In this document: positions 1-12,457 of the stretch, one piece after another | How positions within the stretch are numbered: position 1 is the stretch's first letter | How the letters are laid out: each line of letters opens with the position of its first letter | Assembly (NCBI GenBank): GCA_963708235.1 | Contig: OY970200.1 | Coordinates: 558,001-622,000, forward strand | Source: G963708235 sp963708235 | GTDB taxonomy: Bacteria > Actinomycetota > Acidimicrobiia > Spongiisociales > UBA5794 | DNA length: 64,000 nt | Reading direction: 5' to 3' | Position numbers and translations under genes: made by a program | The notes under the pieces: model-generated | What the model saw: the letters and a program-made list of their open reading frames with translations, nothing else | Database searches by the model: none | Told to the model about the DNA's origin: nothing

Positions 1-2
1 CC

Positions 3-173
3 CAACTCTCCGAACCGCTGCGTGTGGTGGTGGTCCTCAAGGATGTCTACGACTGGTCGCATCCGGAGATCGCCGAGCACCTCGACATCTCGGTCACCGC
101 CGCCAAGGTCCGTCTCCATCGCGGTCGCAAACAGCTCCGTTCCATGCTCGAAACCCACCTCTGGGAGCAGTGA
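3..173 (+). CDS. ECF-type RNA polymerase sigma factor, C-terminal part
   Basis: The gene begins before the window; only its last 56 codons are visible. They encode a sigma-70 region 4 helix-turn-helix: WSHPEIAEHLDIS is the first helix and turn, and TAAKVRLHRGRKQLR is the recognition helix that reads the -35 element. The short tail after this helix fits an ECF (group 4) sigma factor. The stop codon is followed one base later by a small gene with a zinc anti-sigma motif, so this looks like a sigma/anti-sigma pair. Regions 1 to 3, and therefore the subfamily, cannot be seen. Confidence 0.8.
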   Translation, partial: QLSEPLRVVVVLKDVYDWSHPEIAEHLDISVTAAKVRLHRGRKQLRSMLETHLWEQ

Positions 174-174
174 G

Positions 175-504
175 ATGCCGCTTGCCTGCACCCTCGCCAC
201 CCGTCTCCCCGGCGCCTGGCGCACCACGCCGTACCGCTCCCATGTGGCGGTCTGTCTGCGCTGTCAGGCCAACGGAGCCCGCGGCCGCCGGCTGCGCCGC
301 GACCTGAGGCAACTCGGCATGACCGTCGAGCCGGCGCCGGTCGGTCTGACCGGCGCCGTGATGAGCAGCCTCGATCTTGCTCCGGTGTCGGTGATCCACC
401 GCAGCCATGCCGGCCGCCGCATCGCCGCCGGTGGTGCGCTGCTGGCAACGGCGGTCGGGGCGGTGGTGGTGGCGGCCCGACGCAGCCGCCCTGCCCACGG
501 CTGA
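175..504 (+). CDS. Putative small zinc-binding anti-sigma factor with one membrane segment
   Basis: This 109-residue protein starts one base after the sigma factor stop, with a purine-rich ribosome site (GGAG) ahead of the ATG. Near residue 25 it has HVAVCLRC, the His-x3-Cys-x2-Cys pattern of zinc-binding anti-sigma (ZAS) domains. Near the C-terminus an Ala/Val-rich stretch (about residues 82-100) could form one membrane helix, followed by a basic tail. The gene order, size and motif suggest that it holds the upstream sigma factor at the membrane. It is shorter than typical ZAS proteins and has little sequence between the zinc motif and the membrane helix, so the call is tentative. Confidence 0.55.
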   Translation: MPLACTLATRLPGAWRTTPYRSHVAVCLRCQANGARGRRLRRDLRQLGMTVEPAPVGLTGAVMSSLDLAPVSVIHRSHAGRRIAAGGALLATAVGAVVVAARRSRPAHG

Positions 505-536
505 CCCGCTTTCGGCCGGGGTACCCCCGTCCAGGT

Positions 537-566
537 TTTACACTTGGCCTGTCTGGTTCATATACT
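537..566 (+). promoter_or_regulatory. Sigma-70-type promoter for tRNA-Trp and secE-nusG
   Basis: TTTACA at 537-542 and TATACT at 561-566 are separated by 18 bases. The predicted start, near 573, lies about 20 bases before the tRNA-Trp gene. No other good promoter is seen before secE, so the tRNA and the secE, nusG, rplK genes may share one transcript. Confidence 0.6.
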
Positions 567-591
567 CCCGCGTCCGGGCCCCCGGCCTCGG

Positions 592-665
592 AGGGGTGTA
601 GCTCTAATTGGCAGAGCGCCGGTCTCCAAAACCGGAGGTTGTGGGTTCGAGTCCCGCCACCCCTG
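592..665 (+). tRNA. tRNA-Trp (anticodon CCA)
   Basis: The gene folds into a full cloverleaf. The 7-bp acceptor pairs AGGGGTG (592-598) with CACCCCT (658-664), with discriminator G665. The D arm contains GCTC/GAGC, the anticodon loop is CTCCAAA with anticodon CCA, and the T arm contains GTGGG-TTCGAGT-CCCGC. CCA is not encoded at the 3' end. It lies 22 bases before the secE start, the usual actinobacterial arrangement of tRNA-Trp ahead of secE-nusG. Confidence 0.95.
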
Positions 666-687
666 CGCCCTCAGGAAGGATCCTCAC

Positions 688-963
688 GTGAATCGAGAGA
701 TGCGGCGCCTCCAGCAAAAGGAGGAGGACCGCGCCCGCAAACGTCGCCAGGACGGCCCCAAACCGAAGTCTCGGGAACGGGTCGGGCTACGACAGTTTTT
801 CCGCGAGGTGCGCCAAGAGCTCAAGAAGGTCGCCTGGCCCACCCGCCAGGAGACGATGACGTACACCGTGGTGGTGCTCATCGTGACCGTCGTGCTCACC
901 GGCTTCACCTTTGCGTTGGACCTCGTGCTCAAGCAGGGTGTCCTCGAGCTGTTGAGCGTGTGA
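688..963 (+). CDS. secE: Preprotein translocase subunit SecE
   Basis: A 91-residue protein: a charged N-terminal half (residues 1-40) and one C-terminal membrane helix (about residues 62-84). The signature segment RQFFREVRQELKKVAWPTRQ, just before the helix, is the conserved amphipathic region that clamps SecY. The GTG start at 688 follows AGGAAGGA (672-679) at good spacing; upstream in-frame sequence overlaps the tRNA gene and is not coding. Its partner SecY is encoded at 41134-42441. nusG starts two bases after the stop, so the two are coupled. Confidence 0.95.
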   Translation: MNREMRRLQQKEEDRARKRRQDGPKPKSRERVGLRQFFREVRQELKKVAWPTRQETMTYTVVVLIVTVVLTGFTFALDLVLKQGVLELLSV

Positions 964-965
964 CC

Positions 966-1592
966 ATGGCCAACGCGGCACAAGACACGCCCGAAACCGT
1001 CGACATCCTTGAAGAGACACCGGCTCCGCTCGAGGAGCCGAAGAGCCCGTACGACCTGCCGGGGAACTGGTATGTCGTCCACTCGTACTCCGGTTACGAG
1101 AACAAGGTGAAGGCGAACCTCGAGACCCGCATCAGGTCGATGCACCTCGAAGACAAGATCTTCGATGTCGTCATCCCGATGGAAGAGGTGGTCGAGTTCA
1201 AGGGTGGCCGCAAGGTCAACGTCATGCGGAAGAAGTTCCCCGGCTACATCCTCGCCCGTCTCTACATGGACGACGACTCGTGGTACGCCGTCCGCAACAC
1301 CCCCGGGGTGACCGGCTTCATCGGCTCCGCCTCGAAACCGACGCCGCTGTCGCGTCGCGAGGTCGAGCGCATCCTCGGCGTCCGTGAGGACGAAGAGGAG
1401 AAGAAGGAGCCGCGGTTCAAGCCGGCCTGGGAGGTCGGGGAGACCGTGCGAGTGGTCGAAGGACCGTTCGCCGATTTCAACGGCGTCATCGAAGACATCA
1501 ACGTCGACCAGTCCAAGGTCCGCGTGTTGGTGGACATCTTCGGTCGCGAGACCCCGGTCGAACTCAACTTCGACCAAATCCTCAAGTTCTGA
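966..1592 (+). CDS. nusG: Transcription termination/antitermination protein NusG
   Basis: A 208-residue protein. After an acidic leader of about 30 residues comes the NGN domain, opening with NWYVVHSYSGYENKVK, which binds the clamp helices of RNA polymerase. From about residue 155 follows the KOW domain, VGETVRVVEGPFADFNG, which binds Rho or S10. The acidic, Pro/Glu-rich extension at the start is typical of actinobacterial NusG. It lies between secE and rplK in the standard order; its two main partners, RNA polymerase and S10, are encoded in this same window. Confidence 0.97.
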   Translation: MANAAQDTPETVDILEETPAPLEEPKSPYDLPGNWYVVHSYSGYENKVKANLETRIRSMHLEDKIFDVVIPMEEVVEFKGGRKVNVMRKKFPGYILARLYMDDDSWYAVRNTPGVTGFIGSASKPTPLSRREVERILGVREDEEEKKEPRFKPAWEVGETVRVVEGPFADFNGVIEDINVDQSKVRVLVDIFGRETPVELNFDQILKF

Positions 1593-1611
1593 ATTCCGAG
1601 AGAAGGTTGCG

Positions 1612-2040
1612 ATGGGACGCAAGAGGCTGATGACCGTGCTCAAGTTGCAGATTCCGGCTGGCCAGGCCAGCCCGGCCCCGCCCGTGGGTCCTGCACTTGG
1701 CCAGCACGGCGTGAACATCATGGATTTCGTCAAGGCGTACAACGACGCCACGGCGAGCCAGACCGGCACCATCGTGCCGGTGGAGATCTCCGTGTACGAG
1801 GACCGCTCGTTCACGTTTGTCACCAAGACCCCGCCGGCGGCGGTGCTGCTCCGGCAGGCCGCCCGCATCGAGAAGGGCTCGGCCGAGCCGCACAAGGACA
1901 AGGTCGCTGCAGTGACCCGGGACCAGGTGCGTCAGATCGCCGAGACCAAGATGCCCGACCTCAACGCCAACGACATCGACGCGGCGATGAAGATCGTCGA
2001 AGGCACCGCCCGATCGATGGGAATCACCGTCGACGGCTGA
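1612..2040 (+). CDS. rplK: 50S ribosomal protein L11
   Basis: A 142-residue protein of normal length. The Pro/Gly-rich N-terminal segment PAGQASPAPPVGPALGQHG is the flexible hinge at the GTPase-associated centre, where thiopeptides such as thiostrepton bind together with 23S rRNA. The C-terminal RNA-binding domain ends with the conserved GTARSMGI segment. AGAGAAGG lies upstream of the ATG at 1612. It forms the L11-L1 pair with rplA and reads through without a frame error. Confidence 0.97.
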   Translation: MGRKRLMTVLKLQIPAGQASPAPPVGPALGQHGVNIMDFVKAYNDATASQTGTIVPVEISVYEDRSFTFVTKTPPAAVLLRQAARIEKGSAEPHKDKVAAVTRDQVRQIAETKMPDLNANDIDAAMKIVEGTARSMGITVDG

Positions 2041-2048
2041 TCATCGGA

Positions 2049-2069
2049 TACGGGTCCAGGGGACCCGTA
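2049..2069 (+). promoter_or_regulatory. Perfect hairpin in the rplK-rplA spacer
   Basis: TACGGGTCC (2049-2057), a three-base loop AGG, and GGACCCGTA (2061-2069) form a 9-bp perfect stem right after the rplK stop. There is no T-run, so it is not a classical terminator. A processing or stability element, or a site linked to L1 feedback control, would fit this place; neither can be shown from sequence alone. Confidence 0.5.
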
Positions 2070-2126
2070 CCAACCGACCGTGGGAGGGGTCGTCCTGACC
2101 CCGCCATCACCACAAGGAGCATGCAC

Positions 2127-2846
2127 ATGGCCAAGTCATCCAAGGCACACGCCGATACTCTGCGCCGGTTCGACCGGTACGCCCTCTACCCGCCGCGCGA
2201 TGCGCTGGACCTCGTCAAGACACTGTCGCACGTCAAGTTCGACGAGGGCGTCGACGCCGCCATCCAACTCGGGATCGATCCCCGCAAGGCGGATCAGCTG
2301 GTCCGTGGCACCGTCTCGTTGCCGCACGGCACCGGCAAGGTCGTCAGGATCATCGTCTTCGCCGAGAACAGCGACGACATCAAGGCCGCCGAGGCTGCCG
2401 GAGCCGACATCGTCGGTGGCAAGGATCTGGCCGAACAGATCGGCGCCGGTGGTGCGCTCGAGTTCGACATCGCCATCTCGACACCCGACATGATGCCGCA
2501 CGTCGGCAAGCTCGGACCGATCCTCGGGCCCCGCGGTCTGATGCCCAACCCGAAGTCGGGGACGGTCACCACCGATGTCGGCAAGGCCGTCGACGAGTTC
2601 AAAGCCGGCCGGGTCGAGTACCGCAATGACCGCTATGGCAACGTCCATATTCCGGTCGGCAGGGTCTCGTTCACCGTCGATCAGACGCTGGAGAACCTCG
2701 CTGCCGTGTGTGACGAGTTGCTCCGCAACCGACCCGCATCGGTCAAGGGGCGTTTCGTCCGCAAGGTGTCGGTGTCGTCGACCATGGGACCGGGGGTCGC
2801 CATCGACACCGCCCTGATCGAGGATCTGGTCAAGTCCATCCGGTAG
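2127..2846 (+). CDS. rplA: 50S ribosomal protein L1
   Basis: A 239-residue protein of usual length. It carries the L1 core motifs: VDAAIQLGIDPRKADQLVRG, the inter-domain signature MMPHVGKLGPILGPRGLMPN, and the SGTVTTDVG segment. L1 binds the 23S rRNA L1 stalk and in many bacteria represses its own operon. An ATG at 2121 is in frame, but AAGGAG at 2114-2119 is only one base away from it, so the second ATG at 2127 is the better start. The frame is intact. Confidence 0.96.
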   Translation: MAKSSKAHADTLRRFDRYALYPPRDALDLVKTLSHVKFDEGVDAAIQLGIDPRKADQLVRGTVSLPHGTGKVVRIIVFAENSDDIKAAEAAGADIVGGKDLAEQIGAGGALEFDIAISTPDMMPHVGKLGPILGPRGLMPNPKSGTVTTDVGKAVDEFKAGRVEYRNDRYGNVHIPVGRVSFTVDQTLENLAAVCDELLRNRPASVKGRFVRKVSVSSTMGPGVAIDTALIEDLVKSIR

Positions 2847-2963
2847 GTCACCCCTCGGGCCGGTGCGGACGGCTCCGGGAGTCATTCCGGCCGATATGTC
2901 GGGCCGGGCGGTGGGCAGACGGGGGGCGGGAGAGCGCCGGCCTTCAGAAACCCAAAAAGGCAC

Positions 2964-2994
2964 TTGACCTTGCTTGGGGATGCGACGCTACAAT
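2964..2994 (+). promoter_or_regulatory. Promoter for the rplJ-rplL-rpoB-rpoC transcript
   Basis: TTGACC (2964-2969) and TACAAT (2989-2994) are 19 bases apart. The start would be near 3001, giving a leader of about 490 bases before rplJ. The 644-base stretch 2847-3490 holds no protein gene that I can support; it contains this promoter, the hairpin at 3205-3240 and the L10 leader stem at 3395-3436. Long structured leaders here are typical of L10 operons. Confidence 0.6.
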
Positions 2995-3204
2995 CACGAT
3001 ACCTTTGACAGAACACGGGGATCGTGCGCATGGTGCATGGACGATCCACCACCGTCCAGAGAACATGGCTTCGGCCACGTTGGCATCTATGACCAGCCCC
3101 TACCCTGGTCGCCAATCGTGGGGCGTGTAGATGGCTTCCTGGCCCGCCGTCTGCTCGAATCCTCAAGAGGTCCATGTTCTCCCAGACGCCGATCCCCGTT
3201 CCTC

Positions 3205-3240
3205 ACGAGAGCCCACCGGACATCCCCGGTGGGCTCTCGT
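3205..3240 (+). terminator. Strong 15-bp leader hairpin (attenuator-like)
   Basis: The segment 3205-3219 pairs perfectly with 3226-3240 (arms beginning ACGAGAGCCC and CCGGTGGGCT), with a six-base loop ACATCC. It lies inside the leader about 200 bases after the proposed transcription start. No T-run follows, so Rho-independent termination would be weak. It could be an attenuator, a processing site, or the end of a separate small transcript. Confidence 0.5.
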
Positions 3241-3394
3241 ACGTTCCAGGTGTCCGGGGCCGCCGGCGTCGCCTTGTCCAGTCGCCGGCACCTGACTACC
3301 CTCACCAGTCGCACAACCTCATACCTCGGCCCAAGACCGCAGGTGCCTCACGGCGTAAGGACACATGTCCACCGGCGCAGGTCGTCTTCTCAGA

Positions 3395-3436
3395 AGGCTC
3401 CCTCGCTGTCGTCCGTCAGGACCGCTCAGGGAGCCT
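3395..3436 (+). promoter_or_regulatory. L10 leader stem (ribosomal protein autoregulation)
   Basis: AGGCTCCCT (3395-3403) pairs with AGGGAGCCT (3428-3436) about 55 bases before rplJ. In the known L10 leader family, a stem of this kind in the rplJ leader binds the L10(L12)4 complex and lowers translation of rplJ and rplL. Position and pairing fit that family; the kink-turn that L10 reads was not modelled. The search that would decide this is a covariance scan with the L10 leader model. Confidence 0.6.
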
Positions 3437-3490
3437 CGTTGCGTCCGGGCCGATGTTCACAAAGAGGGGCGCAACGAATGGAGGAACGAC

Positions 3491-4249
3491 ATGCCGAGAC
3501 CCGAGAAGGTTGAGGCCGTAGCTGAGATCACAGAACGGATCGACGGTGCCCAGGCCGTGTTCCTCGCCGAGTATGCCGGGCTGTCCGTGAAGGCCCAGCA
3601 GGAACTGCGACGCGGGCTCCGCTCGCAGGGCGCCGAGTTCAAGGTCGTCAAGATGACCCTGGCGCGGCGGGCCGCCGAAGCGCTCGAGCTCACCGAGCTC
3701 GACGAGATGCTCACCGGTCCCACCGGGGTGACCTACGCCGACGGCGATCCGGTCGCCACCGCAAAGGTGCTCAAGGAGTTCGCCAAGACGCACGAGGCGT
3801 TCATCGTCAAGGGCGGTCTGCTCGGCGGCAACATGCTGACGCCGGAGCGGGTCGGCGAGCTCGCCGAGATCGCCCCACGCGAGGTGCTGCTGGCCAAGCT
3901 GGCCGGAGCGATGAAGGCGCCGATGGCCAAGATGGCCGGCGTGCTCACCGCACTGCCACGCAACGCTGCTTCGGTGTTCCAGCAGTTGCTGGAGCAGAAG
4001 GAGGCCGCATCGCCGGCACCCGCGGCTGCGGCACCTGAGGCAGCGGCACCCGCCGCCGAAGATCCAGCTCCCGCCGAAGACGACGAGACCACCACCGCAG
4101 AAGCTGCGACCGAAGAGGCTGCGACCGAAGAGGCTGCGACCGAAGAGGCTGCGACCGAAGAATCTTCCACCGAGGAGCAGGCCGCCGCAGGCGCCGAAGC
4201 TTCCGGTACCAATGATGACGATCAGGCCGTAACGGCCGAGGAGGAATAA
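3491..4249 (+). CDS. rplJ: 50S ribosomal protein L10 with long acidic C-terminal tail
   Basis: A 252-residue protein; most bacterial L10 proteins have about 165-180. Residues 1-175 are the normal fold: an rRNA-binding N-terminal domain, then the helix (LPRNAASVFQQLLEQKE) that carries L7/L12 dimers. The extra roughly 75 residues are Ala/Glu/Pro-rich with four tandem AATEE units (DNA 4105-4160), ending in acidic residues. GGAGG at 3480-3484 lies six bases before the ATG. It overlaps nothing and is followed two bases later by rplL. The tail may come from repeat expansion; its role is unknown. Confidence 0.95.
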   Translation: MPRPEKVEAVAEITERIDGAQAVFLAEYAGLSVKAQQELRRGLRSQGAEFKVVKMTLARRAAEALELTELDEMLTGPTGVTYADGDPVATAKVLKEFAKTHEAFIVKGGLLGGNMLTPERVGELAEIAPREVLLAKLAGAMKAPMAKMAGVLTALPRNAASVFQQLLEQKEAASPAPAAAAPEAAAPAAEDPAPAEDDETTTAEAATEEAATEEAATEEAATEESSTEEQAAAGAEASGTNDDDQAVTAEEE

Positions 4250-4251
4250 CC

Positions 4252-4636
4252 ATGGCCACCCCTACGACTGAAGAGTTGCTCGGAATCTTCGAGACCATGT
4301 CGGTGCTCGAACTGTCCGAGTTCGTCAAGGCGTTCGAGGACAAGTTCGAGGTCACCGCGGCCGCACCCGTGGCCGTAGCGGCCGCCGGCGGCGGCGGCGA
4401 GGCTGCCGCCGTCGAGGAAGAGCAGGACGAGTTCGATGTCGTCCTGGTCGCCGCCGGCGACAAGAAGATCCAGGTGATCAAGGAAGTTCGGGCGCTCACC
4501 AGCCTCGGGCTCAAGGACGCCAAGGATCTCGTCGACGGCGCCCCGAAGGCCGTTCTCGAAGCGGTCGACAAGGAGACCGCCGAGAAGGCCAAGGAGACGC
4601 TCGAGGGCGCCGGCGCCACCGTCGAGGCTCAAGTAG
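4252..4636 (+). CDS. rplL: 50S ribosomal protein L7/L12 (one-base insertion just before the stop)
   Basis: The N-terminal dimerisation domain, an Ala/Gly-rich hinge (AVAAAGGGGEAAAV) and the C-terminal domain with KIQVIKEVRALTSLGLKDAK are all clear. As written, the frame misses its stop and would add about 70 meaningless residues. Family members end in VELK or similar; removing one base near 4627-4628 gives Val-Glu-Leu-Lys and a TAG at 4634-4636, for 127 residues. I treat the base as an error or as one of the phase-locked insertions described in the findings. The L7/L12 stalk recruits translation GTPases, including EF-G encoded at 26831. Confidence 0.92.
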
Positions 4637-4659
4637 TCGCTCAGCCGAATGCGACGATG

Positions 4660-4693
4660 CGAGGCTCCGGGACCCATCGGTTCCGGAGCCTCG
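4660..4693 (+). terminator. Hairpin between rplL and rpoB (attenuator or processing site)
   Basis: CGAGGCTCCGG (4660-4670) pairs with CCGGAGCCTCG (4683-4693), with two further pairs inside the loop. It begins about 24 bases after the corrected rplL stop. No T-run follows, so partial termination or RNase III processing is more likely than full termination. Attenuation here is well known in rplJL-rpoBC operons because L7/L12 is needed in excess over the polymerase. Confidence 0.6.
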
Positions 4694-4726
4694 TGCGTTC
4701 GGGGACCGATTTGAGTCCCCTGAACC

Positions 4727-4756
4727 TTGACATGTCGCGAAACTTCGTTGTATCGT
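4727..4756 (+). promoter_or_regulatory. Promoter upstream of rpoB
   Basis: A consensus TTGACA at 4727-4732 and TATCGT at 4751-4756 are 18 bases apart. The start would be near 4763, about 170 bases before the rpoB start. A weaker pair, TTTGCA near 4793 and TATCCT at 4819-4824, may be a second start. With the hairpin before it, this lets rpoBC be set independently of rplJL. Nothing else was seen in 4694-4930. Confidence 0.6.
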
Positions 4757-4930
4757 CGGCCCAGCAGTTGAAGACTTTGTTGCGCCTCTCGCTTTGCAGA
4801 GCCGGGATAGCCGTGTGCTATCCTGGTCTTTCGTCTGTCTAGACGACTCTTCACACTCGGCTCATCCGCTCCGAGAACACCGTCCCGCTCAGAACCTTGT
4901 CGACGCCCCAGGAACCCAGGAGGATCGCTG

Positions 4931-7900
4931 TTGGCCAATGCGCGCACCCGTCTCTCGTTTGCCAAGATCCCTGAGGTCCTGCCTCTGCCCGGATCTGCTG
5001 GCCGTCCAACACGAGTCGTTCAAGTGGTTCCTCGAGAGGGTCTCAGCAGATCTTCGAAGAGATATCACCCATCGAGGACTTCACCGGCTCCCTCGCCCTC
5101 GAGCTGACCGATCATCGCTTCGGCGAGCCGCCGCTCACCCTCGACGAGGCAAGGAGCGGGACTCCAACTACGCCGATGCCGCTGTTCGTCACCGCCCGGT
5201 TCATGAACCGTGAGACCGGCGAGATCAAGGAGCAGCAGGTCTTCCTCGGCGACTTCCCGATGATGACCGAGAACGGCGTCTTCATCATCAACGGGACCGA
5301 GCGGGTCGTGGTCTCGCAGCTGGTCCGTTCCCCGGGCGTCTACTTCGACGCCACGACTCCGACAAGACCTCGGACAAAGATCTCTTCGGCCGCCAAGATC
5401 ATCCCCGGCCGAGGCGCCTGGCTCGAGTTCGACACCGACAAGAAGGACACCATCGGTGTCCGGGTCGATCGCAAGCGTCGCCAGTACGTCACCGCCTTCC
5501 TGCGGGCGCTCGGCATCGCCGAGACCGACGAGGAGATCCTCGACCTGTTCGACGGTGCCGAGTCGATCCGCAACACCATCGAGAGGGACACCGCCCACGA
5601 CAAGGACGAGGCGCTGCTCGACCTCTACCGCAAGCTGCGCCCGGGCGAGCCGACCACGGTCGAGTCGGCCCGCGGTCTCATCCAGACCCTGTTCCGCAAC
5701 CCGAAGCGCTACGACCTCACCAAGGTCGGTCGCTACAAGGTCACCCAGAAGTTCGGTCACGAGCAGATCACGCTCGACGAGGACCGCGTCGAGACCAGTA
5801 CGGCTGCTGACGCCACGACGACATGCTGGAGACCATCCGTCACCTCATCTCGCTAGCACGAGGGGACCGACGGGTTCCAACACCGACGACATCGACCACT
5901 TCGGGAACCGCCGGATCCGCACGGTCGGCGAGCTGATCCAGAACCAGGTGCGGGTCGGGCTGACCCGGCTCGAGCGGGTGGTCAGGGAGCGCATGACCAC
6001 CCAGGACCCGGATGCGATCACGCCTCAGAGCCTGATCAACATCCGCCCGGTCACGGCTGCGATCAAGGAGTTCTTCGGGACCACCCAGCTCAGCCAGTTC
6101 ATGGACCAGCCCAACCCGCTGGCCGGCCTCACCCACCGCCGTCGTCTCTCGGCGCTCGGCCCCGGTGGGCTCTCCCGTGAGCGGGCCGGGTTCGAGGTCC
6201 GTGACGTCCACCCCTCCCACTACGGCCGGATGTGCCCGATCGAGACCCCGGAAGGCCCCAACATCGGTCTGATCGGATCGCTCGCCTCCTATGCCCGAGC
6301 GTCAACCGGTTCGGCTTCATCGAGACTCCGTACCGCAAGGTGGTAGACCGGCAAGGTCACCACCAAGGTCGACTACCTGACCGCCATCGAGGAGGAGCGC
6401 TACGTCATCGCCCAGGCCAACGCCCCGCTCAAGGAGGACGGCTCGTTCCTCAACGAACTCGGGTGCTGGTGCGCAAGGCCGGTGGCGAGGGCGAGGTCGA
6501 GTCGGTCTCGCCGAAGGAGTCGACTACATGGACGTCTCGCCCAAGCAGATCGTCTCGGTCTCGACGTCGCTGATCCCGTTCCTCGAGCACGACGACGCCA
6601 ACCGGGCCCTGATGGGTTCGAACATGCAGCGCCAGGCGGTGCCGCTGCTCAAGCTCCGACGCCCCGCTGGTCGGCACCGGCGTCGAGTCGCGGGCCGCCC
6701 AGGACTCCGGCGACATGATCCTGTCGCCGGTCGCCGGCGAGGTGGTCGAGGTCACGGGCGATCAGATCGTCGATCAAGGAGTCCAAGGACACCAACAAGA
6801 AGCACACGATGTCGCCTCGACAAGTTCGAGCGTTCCAACCAGGGCACCTGCATCAACCAGAAGCCGCTGGTCCGCGAGGGCGACAAGGTCAAGGAGGGCG
6901 AGGTCCTCGCCGACGGCCCATCGACCGAGATCCGGCGAGCTGGCTCTCGGCCGGAACCTTCTGGTTGCCTTCATGCCGTGGCAGGGTCACAACTTCGAGG
7001 ACGCCATCATCATCTCCGAGCGGCTGGTCAAGGAGGACATGCTCACCTCGATCCACATCGAGGAGCACGAGATCGACGCCCGCGACACCAAGCTCGGCGC
7101 CGAGGAGATCACCCGGGACATTCCCAATGTCGCCGAGGAGGTCCTCGCCAACCTCGACGAGGACGGGGCATCATCCGCATCGGCGCCGAGGTCGGCCCCG
7201 GCGACTATCTGGTCGGCAAGGTCACCCCGAAGGGCGAGACCGAGCTCACCCCCGAGGAGCGTCTGCTGCGGGCCATCTTCGGTGAGAAGGCGCGCGAGGT
7301 CCGCGACACGTCGCTGAAGGTGCCCCACGGCGAATCCGGCAAGGTCATCGCCGTCAAGGTCTTCAAGCGAGCGGAGGGTTTCGACCTCCCGCCCGGGGTG
7401 AACGAGCTGGTCCGGGTCTACGTGGCCCAGCAGCGCAAGATCTCCGAGGGTGACAAGCTGGCCGGCCGACACGGCAACAAGGGAGTCATCTCCAAGATCC
7501 TCCCCGAAGAGGACATGCCGTTCCTGGAGGACGGGACCCCGGTCGACATCATTCTCTCGCCGCTCGGTGTGCCGTCCCGGATGAACCTGGGGCAGGTCCT
7601 CGAGACCCACCTCGGATGGGCGGCCGCCGCAGGGTTGGAAGCCGTTCAACGATCCGACAGCCCGGCGGCCGGTGGCGCCGAGCCATGGACCAAGGTGGCG
7701 ACGCCGGTGTTCGACGGCGCCAAGGAGGACGAGATGGCCTCAAGTGCTCGCCAAGTCGCCAGCCCAACCGCGACGGCAACCAGCTGGTCGGCGACGACGG
7801 GCAAGGCCCATCCTCTTCGACGGGCGGACCGGCGAGCCGTTCGACTCGCCGATCACGGTCGGGATTCATCTACATGCTGAAGCTGGTCCACCTGGTGGAC

Positions 7901-8312
7901 GACAAGATCCACGCCCGGTCGACCGGCCCGTACTCGATGATCACCCAGCAGCCGCTGGGCGGTAAGGCCCAGTTCGGTGGCCAGCGCTTCGGTGAGATGG
8001 AGGTCTGGGCGCTCGAGGCGTACGGCGCCGCCTACGCCCTGCAGGAGCTGCTCACCATCAAGTCCGACGACGTCCAGGGCCGGGTCAAGGTCTACGAGGC
8101 GATCGTCAAGGGCGACAACATCCCCGAGCCGGGCATTCCCGAGTCGTTCCGGGTGCTGGTCAAGGAGATGCAGAGCCTTTGCCTGAACGTCGAGATGCTG
8201 GCGGCCGGTGAGGAGGTCGAGCTGAGAGACCTGGAGGAGGACGTCGTTCCGCCCCTCGGAGTCGCTCGGCATCGACCTCTCCCGGCCCGAGCGGCCCGAG
8301 TCCATTCCGTGA
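4931..8312 (+). CDS. rpoB: DNA-directed RNA polymerase subunit beta (many small indels)
   Basis: Full-length RpoB can be read across all three frames: the start ANARTRLSFAKIPEVLP, the fork and protrusion, the rifampicin region LSQFMDQ near 6090, GMCPIETPEGPNIG-type motifs near 6230, GHNFEDAIIISERL near 6990, and LGGKAQFGGQRFGEME near 7960. Start: TTG at 4931 after AGGAGGA (4918-4924). About 25 one- or two-base indels interrupt it, for example extra bases at 4991, 6772, 6812 and 6930. As written it stops at 8312 after PESIP; one more phase-0 insertion at 8310 would extend it to a TGA at 8440-8442, three bases before rpoC. As the only rpoB visible here, it must be functional unless a second copy exists outside the window. 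Confidence 0.93.
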
Positions 8313-8444
8313 GCAGACCTCGACGCCCGGCACCACATGGTGCGGACCACGAAGTGCCGGCGCCGATCAAGAATTTCAGATAGCGAAGAAGACGACGACG
8401 GCGGCCGATCCCATGGAGACCCCAGCCGGAGGAGAAGACTGAGA

Positions 8445-12404
<3,960 letters not shown>

Positions 12405-12427
12405 CAACCCGACCGTCTCAACAACCG

Positions 12428-12457
12428 AAAGGGCAGGCCCATCCGGGTCTGCCCTTT
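12428..12457 (+). terminator. Rho-independent terminator after rpoC
   Basis: AAAGGGCAGGCCC (12428-12440) pairs with GGGTCTGCCCTTT (12445-12457), with one G-T pair and loop ATCC, followed by CTTTAT. It starts 24 bases after the rpoC stop and is the clearest intrinsic terminator in the window. Confidence 0.9.
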
